A stretch of DNA of 64,000 nucleotides from K189A clade bacterium (GTDB lineage: Bacteria; Pseudomonadota; Gammaproteobacteria; Pseudomonadales; Azotimanducaceae). How positions within the stretch are numbered: the stretch's first letter is position 1; every line of letters begins with the position of its first letter. Both the position numbers and the translations under genes were made by a program. Below are positions 33,742 through 41,836 of the stretch, one piece after another. Where the stretch lies: positions 35,117 through 99,116 of the forward strand of contig CABZTD010000004.1 of NCBI GenBank assembly GCA_902528515.1. The letters run 5' to 3'. The notes below the pieces were generated by a model. That model did not search any database. It worked only from the letters and a program-made list of their open reading frames with translations, and had not been told where the DNA came from.

Positions 33742-34263
33742 TCAAGAATCCTTAACCATATAAAATGGCCGAGGTACATCCCCCGTTTGTCGGCACGAAC
33801 GGGCACCGTTGTAAGAATACACGACACAGACTTTATTGGCTCGTCCGCCTTCCCCGACGACCCAAAAGTTATCAATCAATGGATTGGGAAAGGCATTGGT
33901 ATTCATGGCCGGCATCACACATTTAGGTTCCTTTAACGCCTGAAATTCGCGCTCAGTAGGCAAGCGCCATTTTTGCCCAGATTTTTTGCTTACTTCAGCC
34001 AGCAACCCGCCTACCTCTTCGTAAGTGACCAACAAGGCATCGCCCTTGCAACCTTGCCTGACGTGGCGCTGGCCAAATGCACATCGATACCACTCGGTGC
34101 CGGTAATCGGATCGATCACGATACCACTGCCTTCAATGACATAACGCCCAGTATCCCCCGCTGGGATGTACTCGTGACACGACTGTGTTGCCCGACTGAA
34201 ATCACAGCCACTGAGCAGCAAAGCCAAAACCATCAACAATTTTTGTCGAAATAGCAGCGTCAT
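33742..34263 (-). CDS. Predicted lipoprotein with a DUF1566/Lcl-type domain
   Basis: A 173-aa product with a lipobox LLLSGC (Cys20), so it is predicted to be exported and lipid-anchored. The middle and C-terminal part (GIVIDPITGTEWYRCAFGQR, KWRLPTEREFQAL, NFWVVGE) fits the DUF1566/Lcl C-terminal fold, with eight Cys that could form disulfides. The function is unknown. It is divergent from pomA and convergent with fliS, so it is not part of either operon. Confidence 0.75.
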   Translation of the reverse strand: MTLLFRQKLLMVLALLLSGCDFSRATQSCHEYIPAGDTGRYVIEGSGIVIDPITGTEWYRCAFGQRHVRQGCKGDALLVTYEEVGGLLAEVSKKSGQKWRLPTEREFQALKEPKCVMPAMNTNAFPNPLIDNFWVVGEGGRANKVCVVYSYNGARSCRQTGDVPRPFYMVKDS

Positions 34264-34334
34264 GGTTTCCCCACCTCTAAAGTAAAAGCCGCACCTACGA
34301 ATTTGCGTTATCCGGCTTTAAGTAATTAGGAATT

Positions 34335-34361
34335 TAAAGTCCTACAAACGCCGACCGATTG
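34335..34361 (+). promoter_or_regulatory. Sigma-28 promoter of pomA
   Basis: TAAAGTCC, 11 nt, ACCGATTG, 57 nt before the pomA ATG. This places the stator operon in the late FliA class. Confidence 0.7.
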
Positions 34362-34418
34362 TCTCCTTGAGCCCAATAGCACACAATCCTCCCAACGCCA
34401 TTTGCTTACGGAATAGAT

Positions 34419-35183
34419 ATGGATATTGCAACAGTTATCGGTTTCGTCGCCTCTATGGGCCTAATCCTCTGGTCCATGGATAATTCTGCCGGCTTACCGG
34501 CGTTTAACGACTATACATCTTACGCCATCGTGTTCGGCGGATCGCTAATGGTGTTGCTAATGCGCTCCAAGCTCGCCGATTTCATCAACATGTTCTCCAA
34601 GACAATAATGAAAACGGTTTTCTCTGGCGTCGATAAGCCTGCAGATCTTATAGAGCAGATCATTGAGATGGCGAACATCGCCCGCAAAGACGGCTTGATC
34701 GCACTTGAAGGCCAGGACATCAAAAACCAATTTTTATCTAAAGGCATTGGCTTACTAGTTGACAGCACGCCTACCGAGATAATCGATTCAAGCCTTGAAA
34801 ACGAACTAGCCTTGATGAAATCACGCCACGAAAACGCGGCGATGCAGTACCGATCATGGGCGGATATCGCGCCCGCCATGGGTATGATCGGCACTCTTTG
34901 TGGCCTTGTGGGTATGCTACAAAACATGAGTGACCCAAAAGCCATTGGGCCCGCTATGGCGATCGCGCTTCTTACGACTTTATATGGTGCGCTTGTAGCA
35001 AATTGTATCGCCAAGCCAATTGCTGAAAAACTTGAAGGTTATTCCAAAGATGAGTCGGAAAACTGCGAGCTCATCATGGAAGGCATTCGGGGCATACAGA
35101 ATGGGATGAACCCTAGGTCGATGGCGGATCTCTTGGCAACCCGCTTGGCTCCTAACGATCGCGCTGCTCTAGAAGGCTTGTAA
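34419..35183 (+). CDS. pomA: Flagellar stator protein PomA/MotA (sodium type)
   Basis: PomA is the ring-forming stator subunit that conducts ions with PomB and pushes on FliG. The 254-aa product has four membrane helices (about 6-22, 32-48, 150-172, 180-202). The periplasm-facing motif SWADIAPAMGMIGTLCGLVG and the cytoplasmic charged loop (KSRHENAAMQYR) are conserved. Its length and lack of the MotA extra loop point to the PomA/MotC-like class. It is the first gene of pomA-pomB1-pomB2. Confidence 0.93.
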   Translation: MDIATVIGFVASMGLILWSMDNSAGLPAFNDYTSYAIVFGGSLMVLLMRSKLADFINMFSKTIMKTVFSGVDKPADLIEQIIEMANIARKDGLIALEGQDIKNQFLSKGIGLLVDSTPTEIIDSSLENELALMKSRHENAAMQYRSWADIAPAMGMIGTLCGLVGMLQNMSDPKAIGPAMAIALLTTLYGALVANCIAKPIAEKLEGYSKDESENCELIMEGIRGIQNGMNPRSMADLLATRLAPNDRAALEGL

Positions 35184-35195
35184 CGGCGCGCCGCT

Positions 35196-36359
35196 ATGGC
35201 TGAAACACAAGATGCAGGCAACGAGGCAGAGCTTGAACCAGAAATAGAAGAGGAGGGGGGCTCGCAGGAGCCCTCACAACCGAAAGAGAAAGAGGACGAA
35301 TGCCCCAAGTGCGAAACCGGGGCGCCAGCGTGGATGGCGACCTTTGCGGATATGGCAACTCTGCTGATGGCCTTTTTCGTACTTATTTTGTCATTTTCGA
35401 GCGTGAACGTTCCTAAGTTTGAGCAGGTAGCTGGGTCGCTGAAGTTAGCGTTTGGTATTAAGCGGGTGGTTGCCAAGGTTTCGATTCCGATGGCAGAGAC
35501 CCTTATCGTTAGTACGTTTACCTTGTCAGAAGCGGCTCCAACCGTCGTTCCTCAGCCGACCCAACGAGTTGACGACCCGTCCAGACGCAACATCAAGCAG
35601 ATGAAGGATCTGAATGAGGCTCCAGCAGACATTCAGGCCGAATATCAGCAAGTCTTGGAGGCCATGGAGTACGAAGTCGAACAAGGCCAAGTCGTCGTAA
35701 GTATCGAGGGCGAAAAAATCGTGGTCGAGATGGTCGAGGATTCTGCGAATAACCCGGAAAACAGTGACCCCAGTCTAGGCAGGGGCGGCCGTATTTCGCA
35801 GCAGACCCTAGAAATTGCGCAGGGTGTGAATGAAATCGCAAGTGAGATCGTCAGTGAAATTGTAGTAAAACGCCAAAATCAGGGGCTCGCGAAAGCCGAG
35901 GGGCAAGCCACCGAAGCTGCGAGCAAATACGAAGCGATTCGCGCCGAGCTTAGCGAGCAAATCGAACAGGGCTTGGCCCAGGTAGAGCGAGACGGAGACA
36001 GTGTGATCATCCGACTTGGCCAGCAAGATAGCTTTTCCTCCGGCAGCGCAGCTTTGCAATCAGGCTTTGAAGATACCTTGATTCGTGTCGGCGATGCCCT
36101 TGGAAATATAGGGGGACAGGTTCGGGTTGAAGGTCATACCGACAATATCCCTGTCGCCTTCAGCGAACGCTTCCGCTCAAACTGGGATCTTTCATCGGCC
36201 AGATCCGCCGCGGTCGCTAATTTTTTGCTGGACAACAGCCAGCTGCAGCCAGGCAGAGTTACCATCACCGGTCTAGCCGACAGCGAACCTATTGCAGACA
36301 ACGGCACGGCAGCAGGCCGTGCTCAAAACAGACGAATAGAGGTCGTTGTCGATGGCTGA
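35196..36359 (+). CDS. pomB: Flagellar stator protein PomB/MotB, first tandem copy
   Basis: PomB plugs and conducts the stator channel and anchors it to peptidoglycan. The 387-aa product has an acidic N-terminus, then PAWMATFADMATLLMAFFVL with the ion-carrying Asp at residue 52. A long variable periplasmic linker follows. The C-terminal OmpA/peptidoglycan-binding domain has VEGHTDNIPVAFSERFRSNW and AAGRAQNRRIEVVV. It is 13 nt after pomA. The C-x-x-C-x-x-GAP motif before the helix (CPKCETGAP) is PomB-like. Confidence 0.93.
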   Translation: MAETQDAGNEAELEPEIEEEGGSQEPSQPKEKEDECPKCETGAPAWMATFADMATLLMAFFVLILSFSSVNVPKFEQVAGSLKLAFGIKRVVAKVSIPMAETLIVSTFTLSEAAPTVVPQPTQRVDDPSRRNIKQMKDLNEAPADIQAEYQQVLEAMEYEVEQGQVVVSIEGEKIVVEMVEDSANNPENSDPSLGRGGRISQQTLEIAQGVNEIASEIVSEIVVKRQNQGLAKAEGQATEAASKYEAIRAELSEQIEQGLAQVERDGDSVIIRLGQQDSFSSGSAALQSGFEDTLIRVGDALGNIGGQVRVEGHTDNIPVAFSERFRSNWDLSSARSAAVANFLLDNSQLQPGRVTITGLADSEPIADNGTAAGRAQNRRIEVVVDG

Positions 36360-37494
36360 GGTTGCTGCGGATCCCGATTTAGAGGAGGCTGATGAACAGG
36401 AAGAGCCGAAGAAGGCCAAACCGAAAGAGTGCCCCAAGTGCGAAGCCGGGGCACCAGCCTGGATGGCCACTTTTGCCGATATGGCTACTCTTTTAATGGC
36501 ATTTTTTGTTCTCATCCTTTCATTCACCGAAATGGAAGACCCCTCCATCACCAAAATGCTCGACGGAACCATGACCGAGGCCTTCGGCGTGCAATACGAG
36601 GAGCCCAGCATCGAGCCGCCCATTGGCGAGAGCATGATCGCTGAAAATTATCGAACAACTAAGACCCCAGCTGGCTTGGAGGCACAAGAGGAAACGACGG
36701 ATGAGGAACCTGTTGAGCAGGATCTCGAGGAGAATACGGATGTCAGCCAATCGGAGACAATCTCAGATATAGAAAACTTGCGACGCACATTTGCAACTGA
36801 AATCGCTAAGGGCAAAGTGGATGTCAGGGAAGAAGACGGCAAGATTACGGTTTCCGTGAACGAAACAGACGCCGAACTACTTGAAGAATCTGGAACTCAG
36901 AATAGCGACGGTGAAATCGACAGCGAGGACCTCGAAATTTTTGCCAAAGTTGCGGAGTCTCAGGCCTTTATGGAGACCGAGCTGGAGGTTGAATATCTGT
37001 CGGCAGATACCGAAGACGAAATGCTTCGCCAAACACGAAAAAATCAGGCGCTGGATGACAAATACCAAATGCTTCAGGCAGACCTCAGCGCAGAGATCCA
37101 GCAGGGACTGGCAGCAGTCGAAAAGGTGGGAGATCAGATTTTGATTAGTCTGTCGGCTGCTAATTCATTCCGCTCGGGATACGCGGAGCTGCAGCAAGGG
37201 TTCTTACCCACCCTTCGTAACGTTGGGGAATCCGTAGCCAGAGCCGGCGGCCAAGTCCAGGTCTCTGGGCATACCGACAACATTCCCATTGCATTCAGCG
37301 AGCGATTTGATTCCAACTGGGATTTGTCAGCGGCCCGAGCCGCCGCCGTGGCCGACTTCTTTTTTGACACTAACGATTTAGACAGTGAACGTGTCAGCGT
37401 TTTTGGATACGCAGACACCAAACCAGTGGCGGACAACGAAAGCCCTTCGGGCAGAGCGCAAAACCGTCGCATTGAAATTTTAATCGATGGTTAA
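36352..37494 (+). CDS. Flagellar stator protein PomB/MotB, second tandem copy
   Basis: A second PomB (about 380 aa) with the same layout. The helix PAWMATFADMATLLMAFFVL is nearly identical, with the ion-binding Asp at residue 43 intact. The acidic periplasmic linker differs, and an OmpA domain has SGHTDNIPIAFSERFDSNW and SGRAQNRRIEILI. The ATG at 36352 overlaps the pomB1 stop by 8 nt with GAGG upstream, so the pair is translationally coupled. Both copies look functional. They may form mixed PomB dimers or serve different conditions; this is inference. Confidence 0.9.
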   Translation: MAEVAADPDLEEADEQEEPKKAKPKECPKCEAGAPAWMATFADMATLLMAFFVLILSFTEMEDPSITKMLDGTMTEAFGVQYEEPSIEPPIGESMIAENYRTTKTPAGLEAQEETTDEEPVEQDLEENTDVSQSETISDIENLRRTFATEIAKGKVDVREEDGKITVSVNETDAELLEESGTQNSDGEIDSEDLEIFAKVAESQAFMETELEVEYLSADTEDEMLRQTRKNQALDDKYQMLQADLSAEIQQGLAAVEKVGDQILISLSAANSFRSGYAELQQGFLPTLRNVGESVARAGGQVQVSGHTDNIPIAFSERFDSNWDLSAARAAAVADFFFDTNDLDSERVSVFGYADTKPVADNESPSGRAQNRRIEILIDG

Positions 37495-37558
37495 GCTTCA
37501 TAATACAAGCGGGGGCGCTTAGGTTGGCAGGCATGGCGTCGCTTCAGCGAGGGTACCC

Positions 37559-38554
37559 ATGACCTTAGTGATGAGCGCGCGAAAGCGTCTCTTCCACGCT
37601 CTTGAACACTACGACAAGAGCGACCCAGCCTCTGTCATTATCAGTTCTATTGTGGTCGTCGTAATCGCTATAAATCTGATCGCGATCATTCTTGAGTCGA
37701 TCCCCGCCTATGCCGAAGCCTATTGCGAGACTTTTTTAGTCATCGAGCTAACTTCCTGTGTGTTTTTTATGATCGAGTATCTTCTGCGTATCTGGGTATG
37801 CGTCGAGGCCCCACTAGATCGCGGTCAGACGGCGGATGACCAGTCTTCCTTGGTAACGCGCCTCAGACATGTGGTGAAGCCCATGTCGATTATCGATCTG
37901 ATTGCGTTTCTGCCATCTATTCTGCAAGTACTAATGCCCGGCCTCGATCTTCGGTTCTTGCGCATTTTGCGGCTTTTTCGAGTCTTCAAACTAATACGTT
38001 ATTTTGCATCGCTAGATATTCTGCTTAACGTGCTTTACGACGAGCGTAAAAATCTCACCGGCACCTTTCTGATCATGTTGATTGTGCTAACACTGGCCGC
38101 ATCCGCTCTCTATGTGGTCGAACGGGATGTACAGCCCGACGCATTTGGCTCCATTCCTCAGGCCATGTGGTGGGCAATGGCGGCGCTGACGACGGTGGGG
38201 TACGGGGACGCAATCCCTATGACCACCGTGGGCAAACTGCTTGGCTCGATTGTGACAATTTTGGGCATTGGCATGGTCGCGTTGCCATCAGGTATCTTGG
38301 CGGCCAGTTTTTCAGATCAATTGCGCAGCAGCCGCAGGCATCTTCAGGCGAGCGTCGATGAAGCGCTGGAGGACGGCATCTTGTCACAAGATGAAATTGA
38401 ACGACTGCGCGGCATGGGCAACGACATGGGTCTGCGACCGGAAACTCTGGATGAACTGATCCAAAGTACCGCACGGATTACAGCGAAAGAGCGCCACAAT
38501 CCAATTATTTTAGATATCGATGGCACCAAAACACGAATCGATGGTGAAAAATAA
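37559..38554 (+). CDS. Voltage-gated-type potassium channel
   Basis: A 331-aa six-helix cation channel. S1 lies at about 26-46. The S4 voltage sensor is FLRILRLFRVFKLIRY with basic residues every third position (about 133-148). The pore loop carries the potassium filter TTVGYGD (211-217). A soluble C-terminal helical region follows (about 245-331). It resides in the inner membrane. GAGGG lies just before the ATG. It follows pomB2 by 64 nt and could be co-transcribed with the stator genes, although a functional link to motility is unproven. Confidence 0.9.
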   Translation: MTLVMSARKRLFHALEHYDKSDPASVIISSIVVVVIAINLIAIILESIPAYAEAYCETFLVIELTSCVFFMIEYLLRIWVCVEAPLDRGQTADDQSSLVTRLRHVVKPMSIIDLIAFLPSILQVLMPGLDLRFLRILRLFRVFKLIRYFASLDILLNVLYDERKNLTGTFLIMLIVLTLAASALYVVERDVQPDAFGSIPQAMWWAMAALTTVGYGDAIPMTTVGKLLGSIVTILGIGMVALPSGILAASFSDQLRSSRRHLQASVDEALEDGILSQDEIERLRGMGNDMGLRPETLDELIQSTARITAKERHNPIILDIDGTKTRIDGEK

Positions 38555-38555
38555 G

Positions 38556-38741
38556 ATGGATAAAAATACGCCCAAGCAGCCCACTGTGAGCTGCTGGAAA
38601 TGCCAACATTTCAACACCAGCTGGGATAAGAACTTTCCCTACCTGTGCCGTGCGCTGAATTTCAAAAGCCGCGCACTGCCCTGTATCGAAGTCAGACAAA
38701 GTGATGGTCGTGAATGCCTGGCCTTCACACCAAAACCCTAG
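38556..38741 (+). CDS. Small conserved-looking Cys-rich protein
   Basis: A 61-aa product with a CxxC pair (SCWKCQHF), two or three further Cys (YLCRAL, LPCIEV, RECLAF) and a hydrophilic body, suggesting a small metal-binding or redox protein. It starts one base after the potassium-channel stop, so it is almost certainly co-translated. I recognise the general CWKCxHF pattern as recurring in small gammaproteobacterial proteins, but no function can be assigned. Confidence 0.65.
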   Translation: MDKNTPKQPTVSCWKCQHFNTSWDKNFPYLCRALNFKSRALPCIEVRQSDGRECLAFTPKP

Positions 38742-38841
38742 ATTCCAACCCTCGCCCATGGCAGGGAGCGAGTAAAGCCGCAAAGAGCATGGTCCGCTTA
38801 ACAATGAGAAGGCGTTATCACAGCGTCACAAGGGGTAAACA

Positions 38842-40551
38842 ATGAGCGCAGATGATAAGGCGTCCGAAGAGCAGCAACGCGCCCGCGACGTGTTGCTGGA
38901 CATGGCGAGCCAGCTACTACTCGCCGTAATCGTCGGATTGGTAATGGCCGTGGTTGCTAACGCGTTCGTCGAGGGTGCTCGTTGGTTTTTCAACACTAGC
39001 CAAACCGAAAACCTTGTATCCATGCAGGTCGGTGGGCATCGCTACAATCTAGATATCTTTTTCACCCTAGGCCTGGCGGCAGTGTTGATATTTTTGGTGC
39101 GCCGAACGCTGGGCATTACCCAGTGGTCTGGCCCCGCCGACAGCATTTACGCCGTGCAGCAAAGCCGTGAGCCCCTGGATACACGGGTTGGGATAGGCTC
39201 GACCTTAGCGGCCTTCATCGCCGCCAGTGGGGGAGGATCGGTTGGCCAATACGGCCCGCTGGTGCATTTTGGCGCGACCATCACCGAGGTGCTCCTGAAA
39301 TATGTTCACATCAAAATCGATCGTCGGGTGTTTATTGCCTGCGGTGTTGCAGGTGCAATTTCCGCAGGCTTTAACGCACCTATTGCGGGTGTTCTGTTCG
39401 CTCACGAAGCTCTACTTCGACGTTTTTCTGTGGGCGCCATCGCACCAATTGCCGTTGCATCTATCGTTGCTTATGCGGCAAATCAGGCTTTCTTTAATCT
39501 CGAGCCGATGCTCGCCGTGCCAGATATGTCGATTGAACTTCGGCCGCTGATTCCCTTTCTCATTTTCGCCGGGGTGCTCAGCGCTCTCACCTCGGTGGCC
39601 TACATGGCCGCTATTCGAAAGGGCAGGGAGTTAGCTAGCCGTTCTCAATGGTCGATGCCCCAGCTCCTGATGAGCTGCGTTGTCGTGGTGGGTTCAATAA
39701 GCGTAGTTGTGCCGGACGTGGCGGGGCTTGGCTTGACCCAAATAAACGAGATGATCGACGCGAAGTTTGGGCTTGTCATGTTGTTCGTGCTGCTGGCGGG
39801 CAAGATCTTTGTTACAGCATATTGTTTAAACGCCGGATTCTTCGGAGGCGTATTTGGTCCTGCGCTTTTTGTGGGGGCAGCAACCGGTGCCATCGTCGCC
39901 AACGCGGCCACCGTTGCCGGTTTAGCGCCGCATTTAAGCTATGCCCTACCCATCGCAGCCATTGCTGCGGTAGGCGGCGCGGTCATCGGCGCCCCATTAA
40001 CAGCGATCATGATCATAATTGAACTTACCGGATCCTATGCCTACGGTCTAAGCGCCATGCTTTGCGCAATACTCTGCTCGCTTCTTACCCTTCGTTTTTT
40101 CGGATTGTCCTATTTTGATCGGCAGCTACTTGATCGCGGAATAGACCTTCGGCTAGGGCAAGAACATGTAGAACTGTCGCTAACCCCGGTGAGCGAGATT
40201 AAATCCAGCGAGTTTGTTCGACTAGAAGCCAATACACCTTTACATATCGCTCAGCAGGCGCTGGTTGCCGCCCAGGCGACGGAGGCCTATGTTTGCGACG
40301 CAAGCGATCGGCTGATCGGCAAAGTTGACATTCACAGCCTCGCCCAAGCATCCTCCATTGAGGAAGCTCTCGACCGTAAGCCTATCTCGCTGCAAGCCGA
40401 CGACAGGCTTACTCAGGCAATGACCACCGCCAGTAGCTTTGTCGGCGAATCCATACCGGTAGTCCGCCAAGGGCGCTTAATCAGCGCGCTCAGTGAGGGC
40501 GATATTTTCAACAAAGTGCTACAAATTCAGGCAAGTTTGAGGCAACAGTAA
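38842..40551 (+). CDS. ClC-family chloride channel/transporter with CBS-like C-terminus
   Basis: A 569-aa protein with about 10-12 membrane segments and the ClC motifs GGGSVGQYGP (130-139) and NAGFFGGVFGPALFVGA, followed by a soluble C-terminal region (about 440-569) resembling a CBS pair. The usual gating glutamate of G(K/R)EGP is Tyr here (GQYGP). In known ClC proteins this change favours passive channel behaviour over proton exchange. A GGGG-containing ribosome site precedes the ATG. The stop overlaps the next start by one base. Confidence 0.85.
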   Translation: MSADDKASEEQQRARDVLLDMASQLLLAVIVGLVMAVVANAFVEGARWFFNTSQTENLVSMQVGGHRYNLDIFFTLGLAAVLIFLVRRTLGITQWSGPADSIYAVQQSREPLDTRVGIGSTLAAFIAASGGGSVGQYGPLVHFGATITEVLLKYVHIKIDRRVFIACGVAGAISAGFNAPIAGVLFAHEALLRRFSVGAIAPIAVASIVAYAANQAFFNLEPMLAVPDMSIELRPLIPFLIFAGVLSALTSVAYMAAIRKGRELASRSQWSMPQLLMSCVVVVGSISVVVPDVAGLGLTQINEMIDAKFGLVMLFVLLAGKIFVTAYCLNAGFFGGVFGPALFVGAATGAIVANAATVAGLAPHLSYALPIAAIAAVGGAVIGAPLTAIMIIIELTGSYAYGLSAMLCAILCSLLTLRFFGLSYFDRQLLDRGIDLRLGQEHVELSLTPVSEIKSSEFVRLEANTPLHIAQQALVAAQATEAYVCDASDRLIGKVDIHSLAQASSIEEALDRKPISLQADDRLTQAMTTASSFVGESIPVVRQGRLISALSEGDIFNKVLQIQASLRQQ

Positions 40552-41309
40552 TGCTCCTTAGGAACTTTTCGTTACTGATTCGGAAGGGCACGCTTACTCG
40601 TGCTGGCAGGATCTTTACGGTAATGGCTGCACTCACCCTTCCCACAAGTGGTTATGCCAATCCCTTTGAGGCCGGTCTTAATGCAATGGAGCGTGAGCAC
40701 TACGCAACAGCATTTCGAGCCTGGAAGGATTTAGCCGAGGACGGCGAAGCTGAGGCCCAAAACAATATCGCCTATTTGTACGAGCGGGGTTATGGCGTCA
40801 AGCAAAGCTATACCCGTGCCATCGAATGGTACAAAAAAGCCGCGGCCCAAAAGTCGCCCGAGGCGATATTCAATCTCGGTATGTTGGCCTTCGAGGGCTA
40901 TGGTATGCGCCAGGACTATCTTGCGGCTAGGCGCTACTTTACAGAAGCCGCCGAGCTTGACCTTGCCGACGCTCACTACATGCTAGGGCTTATCTACTAC
41001 CAAGGCCACGGCCTGAAGCTGAATCACGCCCGCGCCAAAAAGCATTTTTTAGATGCGGCAAAACTTGGCAACCCTGAGGGCCAGTTCATGGTGGCACTGA
41101 TGCTGCAAAACGGCGAAGGTCACCCTGCAGCCAAAACAGAACCCCTAAAGTCCTTCATCTGGGGAATGGTGAGCAAGATCAACGGTTATCCGGATGCGAA
41201 TAGCGTACTAGAATTCAGCAAAATGCAGCTGTCACAAAGCGTGCAAGACAAGGCGACGGCGTTAGCGCAAAAGTGCTTGGATACCGGTTACGCCAATTGT
41301 CCCGCTTAG
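40551..41309 (+). CDS. Exported Sel1-repeat protein
   Basis: A 252-aa product with a signal peptide (about residues 1-37, cleavage near SGYA-NP) and five or so Sel1-like 36-residue repeats, each with the A-xx-G-x-x-A pattern (AQNNIAYLYERGYGVKQSYT; AIFNLGMLAFEGYGMRQDYL; AHYMLGLIYYQGHGLKLNHA). Such solenoids bind proteins in the periplasm or at the envelope. The start overlaps the ClC stop (TAATG), so it is coupled to the channel gene. The specific partner is unknown. Confidence 0.82.
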   Translation: MLLRNFSLLIRKGTLTRAGRIFTVMAALTLPTSGYANPFEAGLNAMEREHYATAFRAWKDLAEDGEAEAQNNIAYLYERGYGVKQSYTRAIEWYKKAAAQKSPEAIFNLGMLAFEGYGMRQDYLAARRYFTEAAELDLADAHYMLGLIYYQGHGLKLNHARAKKHFLDAAKLGNPEGQFMVALMLQNGEGHPAAKTEPLKSFIWGMVSKINGYPDANSVLEFSKMQLSQSVQDKATALAQKCLDTGYANCPA

Positions 41310-41385
41310 TTGGAAAATTAATTGCGCTTGGTGCTAAAGAATCCCTCAATCCCCCCGATACCATAGTGAAGGCAAAGAATTTGGG

Positions 41386-41820
41386 TTGCACGTGTCACAT
41401 TTTGCGCGGTACATAAAATCCATGGCGATTTTCAGCGATGAACGACAACAAGAAATTCACTGGTTGTTTGACTCACTGATTAATAGCTTAGTGATCGCAG
41501 AGCGCAATTCCCACGCGCAACGGCACACTGCAGCCGCAATATCAATGCGCCATGCAAAAAACCTGATGCGGTTCTTAAACCGTAGTTTCCAGGATCTACC
41601 AGACCAACAGTTGGTTAGTCATTTGGACGATTTCTTCAACATGCTCGAACGGTCCATGGACCACAGCATGCAGTTGCCCATGGAGCAAGATTTAGAGGAA
41701 ATTCGGTTGCTGGTTTGCGACCTACACAAAGGCTGGGAAACGCTGCTTAAGCCCACCACCTCGTCTCCGGACTATGGGACTAAGAGCGATGACAGCTATT
41801 CTAGAGGACTTTTAGCGTAG
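41386..41820 (+). CDS. FliS-like helical protein next to flgL
   Basis: A 144-aa all-helical protein. The spacing of its hydrophobic residues parallels FliS: WLFDSLINSLVIAERN aligns with the FliS MLFDKACVLLRQAKEN segment, LVSHLDDFFNMLERSM with the third helix, and IRLLVCDLHKGWETL with the last. It may be a chaperone for a hook-associated protein or flagellin, but identity with FliS is low, so this is a structural guess. The start is uncertain (TTG 41386, GTG 41392 or ATG 41422). It converges on flgL with a 16-nt gap. Confidence 0.5.
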   Translation: MHVSHFARYIKSMAIFSDERQQEIHWLFDSLINSLVIAERNSHAQRHTAAAISMRHAKNLMRFLNRSFQDLPDQQLVSHLDDFFNMLERSMDHSMQLPMEQDLEEIRLLVCDLHKGWETLLKPTTSSPDYGTKSDDSYSRGLLA

Positions 41821-41836
41821 GGTTAATGGGCGTTTC

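Noticed and set aside
38773..38799. Possible sigma-28 box before the ClC gene (TAAAGCCG-N11-GTCCGCTT)
   Set aside because: The -10 part lacks the CCGA core seen in the other sigma-28 boxes of this window.
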